This document shows, piece after piece, positions 34,924-44,404 of a stretch of 64,000 nt of DNA. Position 1 is the stretch's first letter; each line of letters begins with the position of its first letter. A model generated the notes under the pieces. It did not search any database. It had not been told where the DNA came from and saw only the letters and a program-made list of their open reading frames with translations. The DNA is from Mycolicibacterium sp. lyk4-40-TYG-92 (GTDB lineage: Bacteria > Actinomycetota > Actinomycetes > Mycobacteriales > Mycobacteriaceae): assembly GCF_030209435.1 (NCBI RefSeq), contig NZ_JARVRX010000011.1, positions 1 to 64,000 of the forward strand. Direction: 5' to 3'. Position numbers and translations under genes: made by a program.

Positions 34924-36302
34924 TGGTGGCCATCCGGCGCGGAATCTCCGTCCTGACAGCCGCTTTCGCCGCGACTGCCGGGGTGGTGCCGACGGCACTG
35001 GTGCCGGCCGCCGGTGCCATCGTGCCACCGCAGGTCGACGAACATGCGGCGCCGCCGTCGGGCAGCGTCGGACCCGTCGCGGCGATGGGACAGCGCGGAC
35101 AGTGCATCACCGCCGGCGTGCTGCCCGGGACCGACCCCGGCGCACCGGGTCCGGGCCACACCCAGCTCAACGTGCCGGGTGCCTGGGCCTTCAGCCGCGG
35201 TGACGGACAGACGGTGGCGGTCATCGACACCGGCGTACATCCCGGTCCGCGGTTGCCGAATGTCCAGGGCGGCGGTGATTTCGTGGAGAACACCGACGGA
35301 CTCACCGATTGCGATGGCCACGGCACCCTCGTCGCCGGACTGATCGCCGGTCAGCCGGGGGCGGACGGGTTCTCCGGCGTCGCGCCGGGCGCCCGCATAC
35401 TGGCCATCCGTCAGACGTCCGAGCGCTACGCCCCGCGCGGAAATGGGGGAGACCCGGCTGCGGCGCACGCGACCATCGCGGTCGCGACGCTGGCCCGCGC
35501 CGTGGTGCATGCCGCCGACCTGGGCGCCAAGGTCATCGCCATCACCGCGGTGACCTGCCTGCCCGCCGATCGGCCCGTCGATCAGACCGAATTGGGCGCG
35601 GCGCTGAAATACGCTGCGCAGGAAAAGGATGCGGTGATCGTCGCCGCCGCAGGCAATGATCGGGCCGGTCTGGCCGGTGGCCCGTCCTGCGAGGCGAATC
35701 CCCTCGACAATCCCGGGAACGCAGCCGATCCGCGGAACTGGGCCGGGGTCAAGTCGGTGTCGATCCCGTCCTGGTGGCAGCCGTACGTGCTGTCGGTCGG
35801 ATCGCTCGACGCCGCCGGACAACCGTCGGACTTCACCACCCCCGGTCCCTGGGTCGGCATCGCGGCACCAGGTGAGAACGTCGCGTCGACCGGCGCGAAC
35901 GGCCTCGCCAACGCGCTGCCCAACGAGCGTGGCGACCTGTTCCCGTTGCGCAGCAGCAGCTATGCCGCCGCCTACGTCGCAGGTGTCGCAGCGTTGGTGC
36001 GCAGCCGATTTCCCGCGCTGAACGCGGCCGACGTGACGCACCGGCTGACCGCCACCGCACACGGTGCCGCACGCTCGCCGTCGAACCTGGTGGGCGCCGG
36101 CGTCGTCGACCCGGTTGCGGCTTTGACCTGGGACCTGCCGGCGATGGCCCCGGCACCGAAATCTGTCGCGGTGCCGATGCCGCCCGAGCCGGCGCCGAAG
36201 GACACCACGCCCCGGACCATCGCGTTCACCGGGGCGGCGGTGCTGGCGATCGCCGCACTGGTCGCCCTGGTCGCGTACCGAAGAAAGGACGGTGCCCGAT
36301 GA
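34923..36302 (+). CDS. mycP3: ESX-3 mycosin protease MycP3
   Basis: The 459-residue subtilisin-like serine protease is anchored at the inner membrane with its catalytic domain outside. A signal peptide covers residues 1-31. The triad is at about Asp102 (VIDTGV), His133 (DGHGTLVAG) and Ser346 (SSSYAAAYVAG). A C-terminal membrane helix (FTGAAVLAIAALVALVAYR) is followed by a short basic tail. Mycosins stabilise the secretion complex and process substrates. The start overlaps the eccD3 stop by one base. Confidence 0.95.
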   Translation: MVAIRRGISVLTAAFAATAGVVPTALVPAAGAIVPPQVDEHAAPPSGSVGPVAAMGQRGQCITAGVLPGTDPGAPGPGHTQLNVPGAWAFSRGDGQTVAVIDTGVHPGPRLPNVQGGGDFVENTDGLTDCDGHGTLVAGLIAGQPGADGFSGVAPGARILAIRQTSERYAPRGNGGDPAAAHATIAVATLARAVVHAADLGAKVIAITAVTCLPADRPVDQTELGAALKYAAQEKDAVIVAAAGNDRAGLAGGPSCEANPLDNPGNAADPRNWAGVKSVSIPSWWQPYVLSVGSLDAAGQPSDFTTPGPWVGIAAPGENVASTGANGLANALPNERGDLFPLRSSSYAAAYVAGVAALVRSRFPALNAADVTHRLTATAHGAARSPSNLVGAGVVDPVAALTWDLPAMAPAPKSVAVPMPPEPAPKDTTPRTIAFTGAAVLAIAALVALVAYRRKDGAR

Positions 36303-37204
36303 CGGCCCGAATCACGTTGGCACTGCTGGCGATCATCCCGGCGGCCATGACGTACCCGTGGCACACGACACCGCAGAAGTGGCTCCTGGGCATCGCGGTC
36401 GCCATTGTGCTGCTGGTGTTCGCCTGGTGGCGCGGACTGTTTTTCACCACCATGGTGGCCCGCCGATTCGCGGTGTGGCGCAGGAACCGGCGCGGCGCCA
36501 CGCGGCCGGCCGCCGGTCAGGTCACGGTGGTTTTGGAAGCCGACGAATTCCCTTACGATGCATTGCCTCTCGTCGCTTCCTACGTGGATCGCTACGGCGT
36601 GCGCTGCGATTCGGTGCGTGTCACCGAACGCCGGCTCGATGGTGCGCGCAGCGCGTGGGTCAGCGTGACTGTGGCGGCCGCATCGAATCTTGCTGCGCTG
36701 CAGGCGCGGTCGTCGGATCTGCCGCTCGCGGACACCGCGGAGAAGGTCGCCCGGCGGCTGGCCGACCAGCTGCGCGAGGCCGGCGTCGCGGTCGCGGTCA
36801 CCGACGCTGCGCCCGCACCCAGATCGGACGGCGCGCGCGAGACGTGGCGCGCGGTCCGTGACGCGGACGGGTACCTGACGGCCTACGGACTGCCCGCCGA
36901 TCAGCGGCTGCCGGACTGCCTTGCTGAGCTGGACTCGACGACCGAACTGTGGACGGTCCTCGAGTTCTCCCCTGGTGCAACCATTTCCGCGGCCTGCGCG
37001 GTGCGTACGGCCAACGCTCCCGCTGCGGCGGCCGTCGCGGGCCTGGCACGAGAGTCGGGGCGGCAAGGGCCGCTGGTGGCGGCGATGGCACCGGCGTCGG
37101 CCGGTGGTCTCGGAACACGGGCCGGTGTACTGACGGCCGGGTTGCTCGCGGAGCTGTCCGGGCTCGGCTCTGACGCCGCGGTTGCGTCCGCGGCTACGGC
37201 GTAG
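36299..37204 (+). CDS. eccE3: ESX-3 membrane protein EccE3
   Basis: The 301-residue protein has two N-terminal membrane helices (about residues 4-20 and 24-45, WLLGIAVAIVLLVFAWWRG) and a cytosolic domain. It is the peripheral fourth subunit of the EccB-C-D-E complex. It overlaps mycP3 by 4 nt and ends the ESX-3 operon. The next gene is convergent 33 nt away, with no clear terminator hairpin. Confidence 0.93.
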   Translation: MTARITLALLAIIPAAMTYPWHTTPQKWLLGIAVAIVLLVFAWWRGLFFTTMVARRFAVWRRNRRGATRPAAGQVTVVLEADEFPYDALPLVASYVDRYGVRCDSVRVTERRLDGARSAWVSVTVAAASNLAALQARSSDLPLADTAEKVARRLADQLREAGVAVAVTDAAPAPRSDGARETWRAVRDADGYLTAYGLPADQRLPDCLAELDSTTELWTVLEFSPGATISAACAVRTANAPAAAAVAGLARESGRQGPLVAAMAPASAGGLGTRAGVLTAGLLAELSGLGSDAAVASAATA

Positions 37205-37237
37205 AAGGCCGAGTGGCGAACGCCGTTACCCGCGGGA

Positions 37238-38473
37238 TCAACGGGCGGGGCGTGCCTGGCCGGCCTGACGGTCGCTGCTGTCGAACATGAACGGGCTCAT
37301 GAACTTGGTCATGCGGCGGAGATAGTCGGGCTGGCTGACGTGCAGGATGTGGTTGCCCGGGAACCAGTGGAACGCGCAGCGATCCCAGTGTTCCCACAGC
37401 AATTCGGCCTGCTGCGGGGGCGCCAGGCGGTCACCCAAACCGGCGATGATCAGCCGCCGATCCGTGGGCACCAGCGGCTTGTAGTTCAGGGGTGAATGGT
37501 ACTGCCCAGCTGTGGCGACCAGGTCCTCGTCGGTGTGGGCCAACCGGTTGCTCAGCTTGACGAGCAGGTTGGCGGGGAACCACTCGTCGACCGTGCGGTC
37601 CGGAGTCACCACCGGAACGTTCGGGATGACGGCCTGGATGCGGTCGTCGACCGAGGCGATCAGTGACGAGGTGTAGCCGCCCAGCGACATCCCGGTCAGC
37701 GCAACGCGATCGACACCGGTGTGCTCCAGATAGTCGAGCACGGAACGGAAGTCGTGCACCGCTTGCGCCATGGCCTCCGCGAAACCCGGGACGCCGTCCA
37801 TGAAGAAGCCGTAGCCACTGTACGGAGAGCCCTTCTCGGCGCGCGGTCCGTGGAACGGCAGGGTGTACAGCAGGACGTCATACCCGGACCGGAAGAACCA
37901 CGGCAGCGAGAAGAACAAGCCGTTGAACAGGTACGGCGAGCCCATGAACCCGTGGATCACGCACAGCGTGGGGCGCGGACCGTCGTCGTGCCGCCAGTGC
38001 TGGGCATGCACGACGTTGTTGCGGGTGTAGCCGCGCCGGCGGTCCCGGATGCCGGGATACACGGCGTCGTAACTGCTCTGGAACCAGATGTTCTGTACCT
38101 GGCCGCGCGCGATCCACTGCGCGACGGGGCCGGCGGGCCGCGTCGACACCAGTGGCGGACGGCTGGGCGCCGGGAAGCACTGCTGCGGGTCCTTCGTGGT
38201 CGCGAGTTCGGCGTAGAACCGCAGGGCGTCCGGGTCGTCGCCGGTCCGGTTGCGCACCGCCGAGGCGGCCATCCGCGGAAGCATGCCGGCACCGATCACC
38301 GAGGCCAGCGCCGTGCGCAGGCCCAGGTCAGCCACGGCCGAGGAGTCGACGATCAGCTTCTGTTGCCAGGTCAGGTCGGCCCGGCGCGGCAGTCCGCGCG
38401 CGGTGGCATCCGCGCCCGGTACGTCGGGGACCGGGACGGGTGGGTTGAACGCATCGCCTTGCGGACTGGTCAC
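37238..38473 (-). CDS. Alpha/beta hydrolase (Rv0293c-like)
   Basis: The 411-residue alpha/beta hydrolase has an oxyanion loop at CVIHGFMGSPYLFNG, the nucleophile elbow GMSLGGYTSSL and a late catalytic His in FPGNHILHVSQPDY. Acid candidates lie around IIAGLGDRLAPP. It follows eccE3 convergently, as in M. tuberculosis Rv0293c. The substrate is unknown; the shape suggests an esterase acting on larger lipids. It is 9 nt downstream of an amidohydrolase gene and probably shares its transcript. Confidence 0.85.
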   Translation of the reverse strand: MTSPQGDAFNPPVPVPDVPGADATARGLPRRADLTWQQKLIVDSSAVADLGLRTALASVIGAGMLPRMAASAVRNRTGDDPDALRFYAELATTKDPQQCFPAPSRPPLVSTRPAGPVAQWIARGQVQNIWFQSSYDAVYPGIRDRRRGYTRNNVVHAQHWRHDDGPRPTLCVIHGFMGSPYLFNGLFFSLPWFFRSGYDVLLYTLPFHGPRAEKGSPYSGYGFFMDGVPGFAEAMAQAVHDFRSVLDYLEHTGVDRVALTGMSLGGYTSSLIASVDDRIQAVIPNVPVVTPDRTVDEWFPANLLVKLSNRLAHTDEDLVATAGQYHSPLNYKPLVPTDRRLIIAGLGDRLAPPQQAELLWEHWDRCAFHWFPGNHILHVSQPDYLRRMTKFMSPFMFDSSDRQAGQARPAR

Positions 38474-38482
38474 GTTCGGATG

Positions 38483-39382
38483 CTAACCCCGGTTCTCGGC
38501 GCCCGTCAGCCGATCGTCGAGATCGAACAGCCTGGCAGCGTTGTGGTACAGCACTTTTCGCAGCCAGTCGTCGTCAGCGGCGACCTTGGTGAGCACGTTC
38601 AGTGATTCGGCGTACGGGTAGGGGATGTTGGGGAAATCGCTGCCGAACAGGATGCGGTCACCGAGCGCACCCAGGCGCGCCAATTCGGCGGGCGGGAACG
38701 GCATCGTTTCCTCGATGAACGGGGTGAACGCCATGGTGGTGTCGAGGTACAGGCCGGCGAAGTGTTCACAGAGGTCCATGAACTCGCGGTATTCGGGCAT
38801 GCCCAGGTGCGCGATGATCAGGTTGAGGCTCGGGTGCCGGTCCAGCACCGTGCGGACCTGGTCGGGGCCGGTGTGGGTACCGGGCGTCGGACCGGAACCG
38901 CAGTGGATGATCACCGGGACGCCGGCGTCGGCGATGGTGCCCCACACGTCGTCGAGCAGTGGATCGGCGGGGTTGTAGTCGCCGACCTGCACGTGCGCCT
39001 TGAAGACCCGGGTGCCCCCGGCGATGGCTTCGGCGACATAGTCCGGTGCGCCGGGTTCGGGGTAGAACGTCGCGGTGGACAGGCAGTCGGGGGTCTGCGC
39101 GGCGAACTGCGCGGCCCACTGGTTGAGCCAGGCCGCCATGTCGGGCTTGTGCGGATAGACCAGTGACGTGAACGCCAGCACCCCGAAACCGCGCAGCGTG
39201 TCCAGCCGGTGCTGCTCCTCGGTGCGGTACGTGATGGGCCAGACGCGGCCCGTCAGCGGACCCGCGCTGTCGAAGTACTTCCACACCTTGTCCATCACGT
39301 TCTTGGGCATGAAATGGGTGTGCACATCGATCAGGCCCGGGAGGCCCAGCGACTGCCAGAGGTCGCGTACTGACTCGTCCAT
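38483..39382 (-). CDS. Amidohydrolase (metal-dependent TIM-barrel) family protein
   Basis: The 299-residue amidohydrolase-2 family protein has an N-terminal metal motif IDVHTHFMP, later metal or catalytic positions at VPVIIHCGSG and LIIAHLGMPEY, and Asp in ILFGSDFPNIPYP. Relatives are ACMSD-type decarboxylases and hydrolases of aromatic or lactone rings. ATG at 39382 is chosen over a GTG one codon earlier. It is divergent from tam (82 bp gap) and upstream of the hydrolase gene. Confidence 0.87.
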   Translation of the reverse strand: MDESVRDLWQSLGLPGLIDVHTHFMPKNVMDKVWKYFDSAGPLTGRVWPITYRTEEQHRLDTLRGFGVLAFTSLVYPHKPDMAAWLNQWAAQFAAQTPDCLSTATFYPEPGAPDYVAEAIAGGTRVFKAHVQVGDYNPADPLLDDVWGTIADAGVPVIIHCGSGPTPGTHTGPDQVRTVLDRHPSLNLIIAHLGMPEYREFMDLCEHFAGLYLDTTMAFTPFIEETMPFPPAELARLGALGDRILFGSDFPNIPYPYAESLNVLTKVAADDDWLRKVLYHNAARLFDLDDRLTGAENRG

Positions 39383-39464
39383 CACCTAACAGAATGGCAG
39401 GCCCGCACCGGCCGCTTGCACGCCCCGTCGCTGAATTCGCCCCAGGAGACGGCAGGATGGGGAT

Positions 39465-40226
39465 GTGTGGAACCCGGACACCTACCTCGCCTTCGCTGAC
39501 CACCGCGGCCGGCCCTTCTACGAACTGCTCGCACGAGTCGGTGCCGAGACGCCGCGGCGGGTGGCGGACATCGGCTGCGGTCCGGGGAATCTGACCGCCA
39601 CGCTGCCGCAGCGGTGGCCCGACGCAGTGATCGAAGCGGTGGACAACTCACCGGAGATGGTGGCCGCGGCCCGCACCCGCGGCGTCGACGCCCGGGTGGT
39701 CGCCGCCGCCGACTGGTCGCCCGCACCGGACACCGATGTGTTGGTGAGTAATGCTGTGCTGCAATGGGTTCCGGAACATCGTGAGCTGCTGCGGCGATGG
39801 GTGACACAACTACCGAAGGGCGCCTGGCTGGCGTTCCAGGTGCCGGGGAACTTCGACTCGCCGTCGCATCAGGCGGTACGTGAGGTGGCCCGCTATCCGG
39901 AATTCGCCGACGCACTGGCCGATATCCGGTTCCGGGAGACGAACGTGGTCGACGACCCGGCCGGGTACGCCGCGCTCCTGACCGCCGCGGGCTGCACCGT
40001 CGACGCCTGGGAGACGACGTATCTGCACCAATTGTCCGGAGAAACCCCGGTGCTGGACTGGATCACCGGTACCGCGCTGACCGACGTCCGTGCCCGCCTC
40101 ACCGACGAGGCCTGGGCGCGGTACCGGCAGGCGATCATCCCGCTGCTGGCGCAGGCCTATCCGCCCCAGCCCGACGGCACGACGTTCTTCCCGTTCCGCC
40201 GGATTTTCGTCGTCGCGCAGACGTGA
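39465..40226 (+). CDS. tam: Trans-aconitate 2-methyltransferase Tam
   Basis: The 253-residue SAM-dependent methyltransferase begins MWNPDTYLAFADHRGRPFYE and has SAM motif VADIGCGPGNLT, then VIEAVDNSPEMV and VLVSNAVLQWVPEH. It closely resembles M. tuberculosis Tam (Rv0294) throughout. It methylates trans-aconitate, a spontaneous product that inhibits aconitase. GTG at 39465 is preceded by a purine-rich GGCAGGATGGGG. It is convergent with a tiny exported-protein gene, 1 nt apart. Confidence 0.92.
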   Translation: MWNPDTYLAFADHRGRPFYELLARVGAETPRRVADIGCGPGNLTATLPQRWPDAVIEAVDNSPEMVAAARTRGVDARVVAAADWSPAPDTDVLVSNAVLQWVPEHRELLRRWVTQLPKGAWLAFQVPGNFDSPSHQAVREVARYPEFADALADIRFRETNVVDDPAGYAALLTAAGCTVDAWETTYLHQLSGETPVLDWITGTALTDVRARLTDEAWARYRQAIIPLLAQAYPPQPDGTTFFPFRRIFVVAQT

Positions 40227-40227
40227 A

Positions 40228-40434
40228 TCAGTGCACCTGCTGGTATTGGTGCTGAATCGGGGTCCCGGGCTGGGGAGCGCTGTTCTGGTGCGCGACGACC
40301 TGGTGCACCGAGCTCGAGGTGGTGTTCGGCGCGGCGTGAGCGGACGTGGCCAGACCGATGGCGATCAGTCCGGGCGCGACCGTCAGGCCGACGACGATGA
40401 TGAAGTAGCTGACCCAGCGGGTGACGATGCTCAT
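40228..40434 (-). CDS. Small exported His/Gln-rich protein
   Basis: The 68-residue protein starts at ATG 40434 with AGGAGA 6 nt upstream. A signal peptide (WVSYFIIVVGLTVAPGLIAIGLATSAHA) covers about residues 7-34. The mature peptide is only about 34 residues and is rich in His, Gln, Ser and Pro (VHQVVAHQNS, IQHQYQQVH). The His content could bind metal. No family is recognised. Confidence 0.65.
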   Translation of the reverse strand: MSIVTRWVSYFIIVVGLTVAPGLIAIGLATSAHAAPNTTSSSVHQVVAHQNSAPQPGTPIQHQYQQVH

Positions 40435-40744
40435 CTGAATTCTCCTGCTGCTGTGGGCGTTTGATGTCGTGTCCGGAGTGGTCCGGTGTTGACTCAAGAG
40501 TCCCGCAGCAGGTCCGCGGTGTCTGTCCACCGGCCGGGCCCTCAATAGGATGAATCCCGTGTCCCCCGATTGGGGGACAGCTCCCGATCACGGCGTGGGC
40601 AGGGTGGACAAGTACCTGAATGCAATGTGGCTGGCGATTTCCCGACGGTTTTTGCCCTGAGGGACTTCTGGGGGCCTGCACGAGTCCCTGGCTTCAATCA
40701 TGAAGACCGTCGGGGCCCGGTGATTGAAGCCAGGGATTTATTGG
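40435..40744. other. 310-bp intergenic region with two hairpins
   Basis: This gap separates the small exported-protein gene from cysNC. It contains a 7-bp GTCCCCC/GGGGGAC hairpin at about 40561-40578 and a 16-bp hairpin at 40685-40736 next to the cysNC stop. The promoter of the small exported gene must lie in 40440-40560. I see no convincing coding frame. Confidence 0.5.
40685..40736 (-). terminator. cysNC downstream hairpin, 16-bp perfect stem
   Basis: TCCCTGGCTTCAATCA (40685-40700) pairs perfectly with 40721-40736, with a 20-nt loop that itself contains GGGGCCC. It begins 8 nt past the cysNC stop on the minus strand. No T-run follows, so it may terminate, or protect the 3' end of the mRNA. 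Confidence 0.6.
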
Positions 40745-42604
40745 TCAGCGGATGGCGTTGAGCGCCCCCAGCACCTGCGCCACCAGCTTGTCGATGTCGG
40801 CGCCGGTGGTGTCGACCACGAGGTCGGGATTCTCCGGCGGCTCGTAGGGGGCGTCCACACCGGTGAGTCCGCGCAACTCGCCGGCGTTGGCCCGGGCGTA
40901 GAGGCCCTTGGGGTCGCGCCGCTCGCACTCGGCGCGCGGCGTGGACACGTAGACCTCGATGAAGGGCAGCTTGGCGACGGTGCTCAGCTCGCGCGCGGTG
41001 TCGCGGTCCGATTTCAGCGGCGACACCAGCGATGCCAGCGCGACTACACCGGAGTCGGCCAGCAGCCGGGCCAGGTGGCCCACCCGGCGGATGTTCTCGG
41101 CCCGGTCACCGGCGGAAAAGCCCAGGTCGTCGGACAGCCCGTGCCGGATGTTGTCGCCGTCCAGCAGGTAGGCGACCTGCCCGGTTTCGACGAGCGCCCG
41201 CTCGACCGCGACGGCCAGCGTCGACTTGCCCGATGCCGGCAGCCCGGTGAACCAGATGGTCGCGCCCCGCTGCCCGGTTCGCGCCCAGCGGTAGGAGCGG
41301 TCCAATGACGAAGGGTGCCAACGGATGTCGCTGCGCGAGTGGGTCCCGAGCTTCACCTCGCGCGGCTCGGTGATGGTGCCGGCGCCGACGGTGTCGTTGG
41401 ACGTCTCGTCGATCAGGATGAAGGCGCCGCTCTCCCGGTTGTCGCGGTACGGGTCGGCGATCACCGTCGAACTCGTGCGCAGCGTGACGGCGCCGATGTC
41501 GTTGAGTACCAACTCGACCGGCTGATCGATGTCGTCGAGCGTCTCCGGATCGAGCCGCGTGTGCAGCGCCTGCACTGTCGCGCGGACGGTGCGGGTGCCC
41601 TGCTTGAGTGCCAGCCGGTCGCCGGCCCGCAGCGGGGTCTCGGCGAACCAGCACACCGTCGCGTCGAGTTCGCGGGCCAGCACCGGGATCGAGGCGTTCT
41701 CGGCGCCGCTGACCAGCACATCGCCGCGGCCGACGTCGATGTCGTCGGCCAGCTCGATCGAAACCGACAGGGGCGCAACGGCAATGGTGCGGTCGTCGTC
41801 GAGGGTGTCGACGGCCGTGACGGTCGAGCTGGTGCCCGCCGGCAGGCTGAGGACGGTGTCGCCGACCTGCAGGGTGCCGGCAGTGAGCCGGCCGGTGTAG
41901 CGGCGCCGCTGCTCGGCGGTGGGCCGGGACACCCACTGGATGGGCAACCGCAGCTTGGCCGGTTCGGCCTGGGGCGCACTGAGTTCGATGCCCTCCAGGT
42001 ACTCCAGCAGCGTCGGCCCCTCGTACCACGGGGTGTTCTCCGACCGGTGCACGACGTTGTCGCCGAGCTTGGCGGCCAGCGGGATCACCGTCAGGTCGAC
42101 AGCGCCGAGCCGGGCGGCAACCTGACCCAGCTCGTCGTGCACGGCGTCGAACCGCGCCTGGTCGAAATCGACCAGGTCGATCTTGTTGACCGCCGCTGCG
42201 AAATGCTTGATACCCAACAGCTTTGCGATCCGCGCGTGGCGCAGCGTCTGGCGCAGGACACCGGCGCGGGCGTCGACCAGCAGGATGGCCACGTGCGCGT
42301 TGGAGGCGCCGGTGAACATGTTGCGGGTGTAGCGCTCGTGCCCCGGGGTGTCGGCCAGGATGTAGCTGCGGGCCTCGGTGGAGAAGAAGCGGTAGGCCAC
42401 ATCGATGGTGATGCCCTGTTCGCGTTCGGCGCGCAGGCCGTCGGACAGGGCCGCCAGGTCGGCCACCCCGTCGTCGTCGGTGACGGCGTCGAGGTGATCC
42501 AGGGGCAGGCTGTCGGTGTCGTGCAGCAGCCGGCCGATCAGCGTGCTCTTGCCGTCGTCGACGGAGCCTGCCGTGGCAATCCGCAGAAGTTGCCTGGTGC
42601 TCAT
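40745..42604 (-). CDS. cysNC: Bifunctional sulfate adenylyltransferase GTPase subunit / APS kinase CysNC
   Basis: The 619-residue fusion has an N-terminal EF-Tu-like GTPase (residues about 1-430: G1 AGSVDDGKSTLIGR, G3 DTPGHE, G4 NKID). With CysD it drives ATP sulfurylase (sulfate to APS). A C-terminal APS kinase (about 435-619: P-loop GLPASGKST, then LLDGDNIRHGL) phosphorylates APS to PAPS, the sulfuryl donor. It overlaps cysD by 1 nt and is the last gene of the stf0-cysD-cysNC operon. Confidence 0.95.
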   Translation of the reverse strand: MSTRQLLRIATAGSVDDGKSTLIGRLLHDTDSLPLDHLDAVTDDDGVADLAALSDGLRAEREQGITIDVAYRFFSTEARSYILADTPGHERYTRNMFTGASNAHVAILLVDARAGVLRQTLRHARIAKLLGIKHFAAAVNKIDLVDFDQARFDAVHDELGQVAARLGAVDLTVIPLAAKLGDNVVHRSENTPWYEGPTLLEYLEGIELSAPQAEPAKLRLPIQWVSRPTAEQRRRYTGRLTAGTLQVGDTVLSLPAGTSSTVTAVDTLDDDRTIAVAPLSVSIELADDIDVGRGDVLVSGAENASIPVLARELDATVCWFAETPLRAGDRLALKQGTRTVRATVQALHTRLDPETLDDIDQPVELVLNDIGAVTLRTSSTVIADPYRDNRESGAFILIDETSNDTVGAGTITEPREVKLGTHSRSDIRWHPSSLDRSYRWARTGQRGATIWFTGLPASGKSTLAVAVERALVETGQVAYLLDGDNIRHGLSDDLGFSAGDRAENIRRVGHLARLLADSGVVALASLVSPLKSDRDTARELSTVAKLPFIEVYVSTPRAECERRDPKGLYARANAGELRGLTGVDAPYEPPENPDLVVDTTGADIDKLVAQVLGALNAIR

Positions 42605-43545
42605 CAGAAGTAGCCCTCTCGCTTACGGTCTTCCATCGCCGCCACCGACGTCCGGTCGTCGGCCCGGGTCTCGCCGCGTTCCGACACGGTGGCAGCGGAG
42701 ATCTCGGCGATCACGCTCGCGATGTCGACGGCCTTCGACCGCACCGCGCCGGTGATGGTGAGGTCGCCGACGGTGCGGTAGCGCACCCACTCGACGGCGG
42801 CCTTCTCGTTACCGGTCGGCTGCGTGTACTCGGACACGGCGAGCAGGATGCCGTCGCGCTCGAACACCTCGCGTTCGTGCGCGAAGTAGATCGGCGGCAG
42901 CTCAAGGTTTTCCAGCTCGATGTAGCGCCAGATGTCGAGCTCGGTCCAGTTGGACAGCGGGAACACCCGGACCTGTTCGCCCTTGCGGATGCGGCCGTTG
43001 TACAACGACCACGGCTCGGGCCGCTGGGCGCGCGGGTCCCACTGGCCGAACTCGTCGCGGAAGCTCAGGATGCGTTCTTTGGCACGGGCGCGTTCCTCGT
43101 CGCGGCGGGCGCCGCCGAACGCGGCGTCGAAGCCGCCGGCCTCCAGGGCATCGAGCAGGGTGCGGGTCTGCTGCCGGTTGCGCGACGCGCCCGGGCCCGG
43201 ATCGGCCACCCGGCCGGTGTCGATGCTCTCCTGCACCGAGCCGACGAGCAGCTTGTGCCCGACGCCGGTGGTGCGGCGATCCCGGAAGTCGATGACCTCC
43301 GGGAAGTTGTGACCGGTGTCGACGTGCAGCACAGGAAAAGGTAGAGGCCCGGGGCTGAATCCGATGTCGCCGGCCTTCCGGCTCCGGAAAGCCTTCTCGG
43401 CCAGGCGAAGTAGCACGATCGAGTCCTTGCCCGCGGAGAACAGCAACACCGGGCGCTCCAGCTCGGCCACCACCTCGCGGATGATGTGCACGGCTTCGGC
43501 TTCGAGCAGCCGGAGCTCGTCGACGTGGATGCTTGTGGTGCTCAT
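42604..43545 (-). CDS. cysD: Sulfate adenylyltransferase subunit CysD
   Basis: The 313-residue catalytic subunit of ATP sulfurylase has the PP-loop LLFSAGKDS, the VDTGHNFPEVI segment, and FGGARRDEERARAKER and FPLSNWTELDIW later. It forms adenylyl sulfate from ATP and sulfate, powered by GTP hydrolysis in CysN. ATG at 43545 overlaps the stf0 stop (ATGA), so both are translationally coupled. Length fits the family. Confidence 0.95.
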   Translation of the reverse strand: MSTTSIHVDELRLLEAEAVHIIREVVAELERPVLLFSAGKDSIVLLRLAEKAFRSRKAGDIGFSPGPLPFPVLHVDTGHNFPEVIDFRDRRTTGVGHKLLVGSVQESIDTGRVADPGPGASRNRQQTRTLLDALEAGGFDAAFGGARRDEERARAKERILSFRDEFGQWDPRAQRPEPWSLYNGRIRKGEQVRVFPLSNWTELDIWRYIELENLELPPIYFAHEREVFERDGILLAVSEYTQPTGNEKAAVEWVRYRTVGDLTITGAVRSKAVDIASVIAEISAATVSERGETRADDRTSVAAMEDRKREGYF

Positions 43546-44342
43546 AGCGGCAGCCCTTCCCGTTCGGCGTCGGCTCGGTAGCGTTCGACCCATTCGTCCG
43601 AACGCTGATCGGCCTGACGTTCCAGCACCGGTTTCGGCGCCAGTCTGCGATCCTGGCCGAGTGCCTCCAGCACGTCGCCGACGACCTCGGTCAGGTTGCG
43701 CCACAACACCGGATACGGCACTTCGATGCGGTTGACGTTCTCGTCGAGAAACCACTTCTGCCAGCCTTCTTCCTGGGCTCGCAGCATGCGCACGACGTGT
43801 GCGATGGCGCCGGCGTGGTACTCGGCGCGGGCGTCACGCACCGGGTCCGGGCGGCCGCGCCACACGCGGGTCTGCACCGCGCGCCAGAAGGACACCGCCT
43901 GCGAGACCACGTCGGGCCGGTGGATGTGGATGAGGACCGGGTCGGAGCCGATGACGTCGCGAATGGCGGCCAGCAGGCCGTCACCCGAGCGGTCGGGCAG
44001 TTGCTGGGCCCGGCGCTGCAGCTGCGCGGTCTGGTTCCACATGAGCTTGCCGCCCCAGATCCCGTTGGGCGTGCGGCCGGCGCTCTGGATGTAGTCGCGC
44101 CAGATGGTCGCCGGCGCCAGTTCGGGCCTGCCGTCGATCAACGGGTCGAGCAGCCGCAGGATCGATTCGTCCTCGGTGTCGGCGAACCACTCGCGCGGCT
44201 GTGGCGACATGCTGGTGTGCGGCAGGTACTGGAAGAACTCCTGTGGTTCGCCGGCCACACCGGTGGCGCGCAGCGACTCGACCAGAAGCGTGCTGCCGCT
44301 GCGCTGCGACGCGAGGACCAGATAGGCCGTCGATGCTGTCAT
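43542..44342 (-). CDS. stf0: Trehalose 2-sulfotransferase Stf0
   Basis: The 266-residue PAPS-dependent sulfotransferase has its 5'-phosphosulfate loop LVLASQRSGSTLL near the N-terminus and a 3'-phosphate motif around HIHRPDVVSQAVSFWRAVQ. M. tuberculosis Stf0 (Rv0295c) sulfates trehalose at the 2-position to begin sulfolipid-1 synthesis. Here it is the first gene of an operon with cysD and cysNC, which supply PAPS. ATG at 44342 fits the known start. Substrate identity is inferred from the family. Confidence 0.92.
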   Translation of the reverse strand: MTASTAYLVLASQRSGSTLLVESLRATGVAGEPQEFFQYLPHTSMSPQPREWFADTEDESILRLLDPLIDGRPELAPATIWRDYIQSAGRTPNGIWGGKLMWNQTAQLQRRAQQLPDRSGDGLLAAIRDVIGSDPVLIHIHRPDVVSQAVSFWRAVQTRVWRGRPDPVRDARAEYHAGAIAHVVRMLRAQEEGWQKWFLDENVNRIEVPYPVLWRNLTEVVGDVLEALGQDRRLAPKPVLERQADQRSDEWVERYRADAEREGLPL

Positions 44343-44404
44343 GGCGCAAGAGCCTAGCCTGCGCCGAAATCCCTTGCAGAAGGGGATTTTTCGCACAATG
44401 AGTA

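Noticed and set aside
40570..40761. A 63-codon plus-strand frame before cysNC
   Set aside because: It runs through the cysNC hairpin and into its coding end, lacks a ribosome site, and has no recognisable sequence.
44367..44389. AAATCCC/GGGATTT hairpin upstream of stf0 as the sulfatase terminator
   Set aside because: The stem is only 7 bp with no T-run; the sulfatase and stf0 may simply be co-transcribed.
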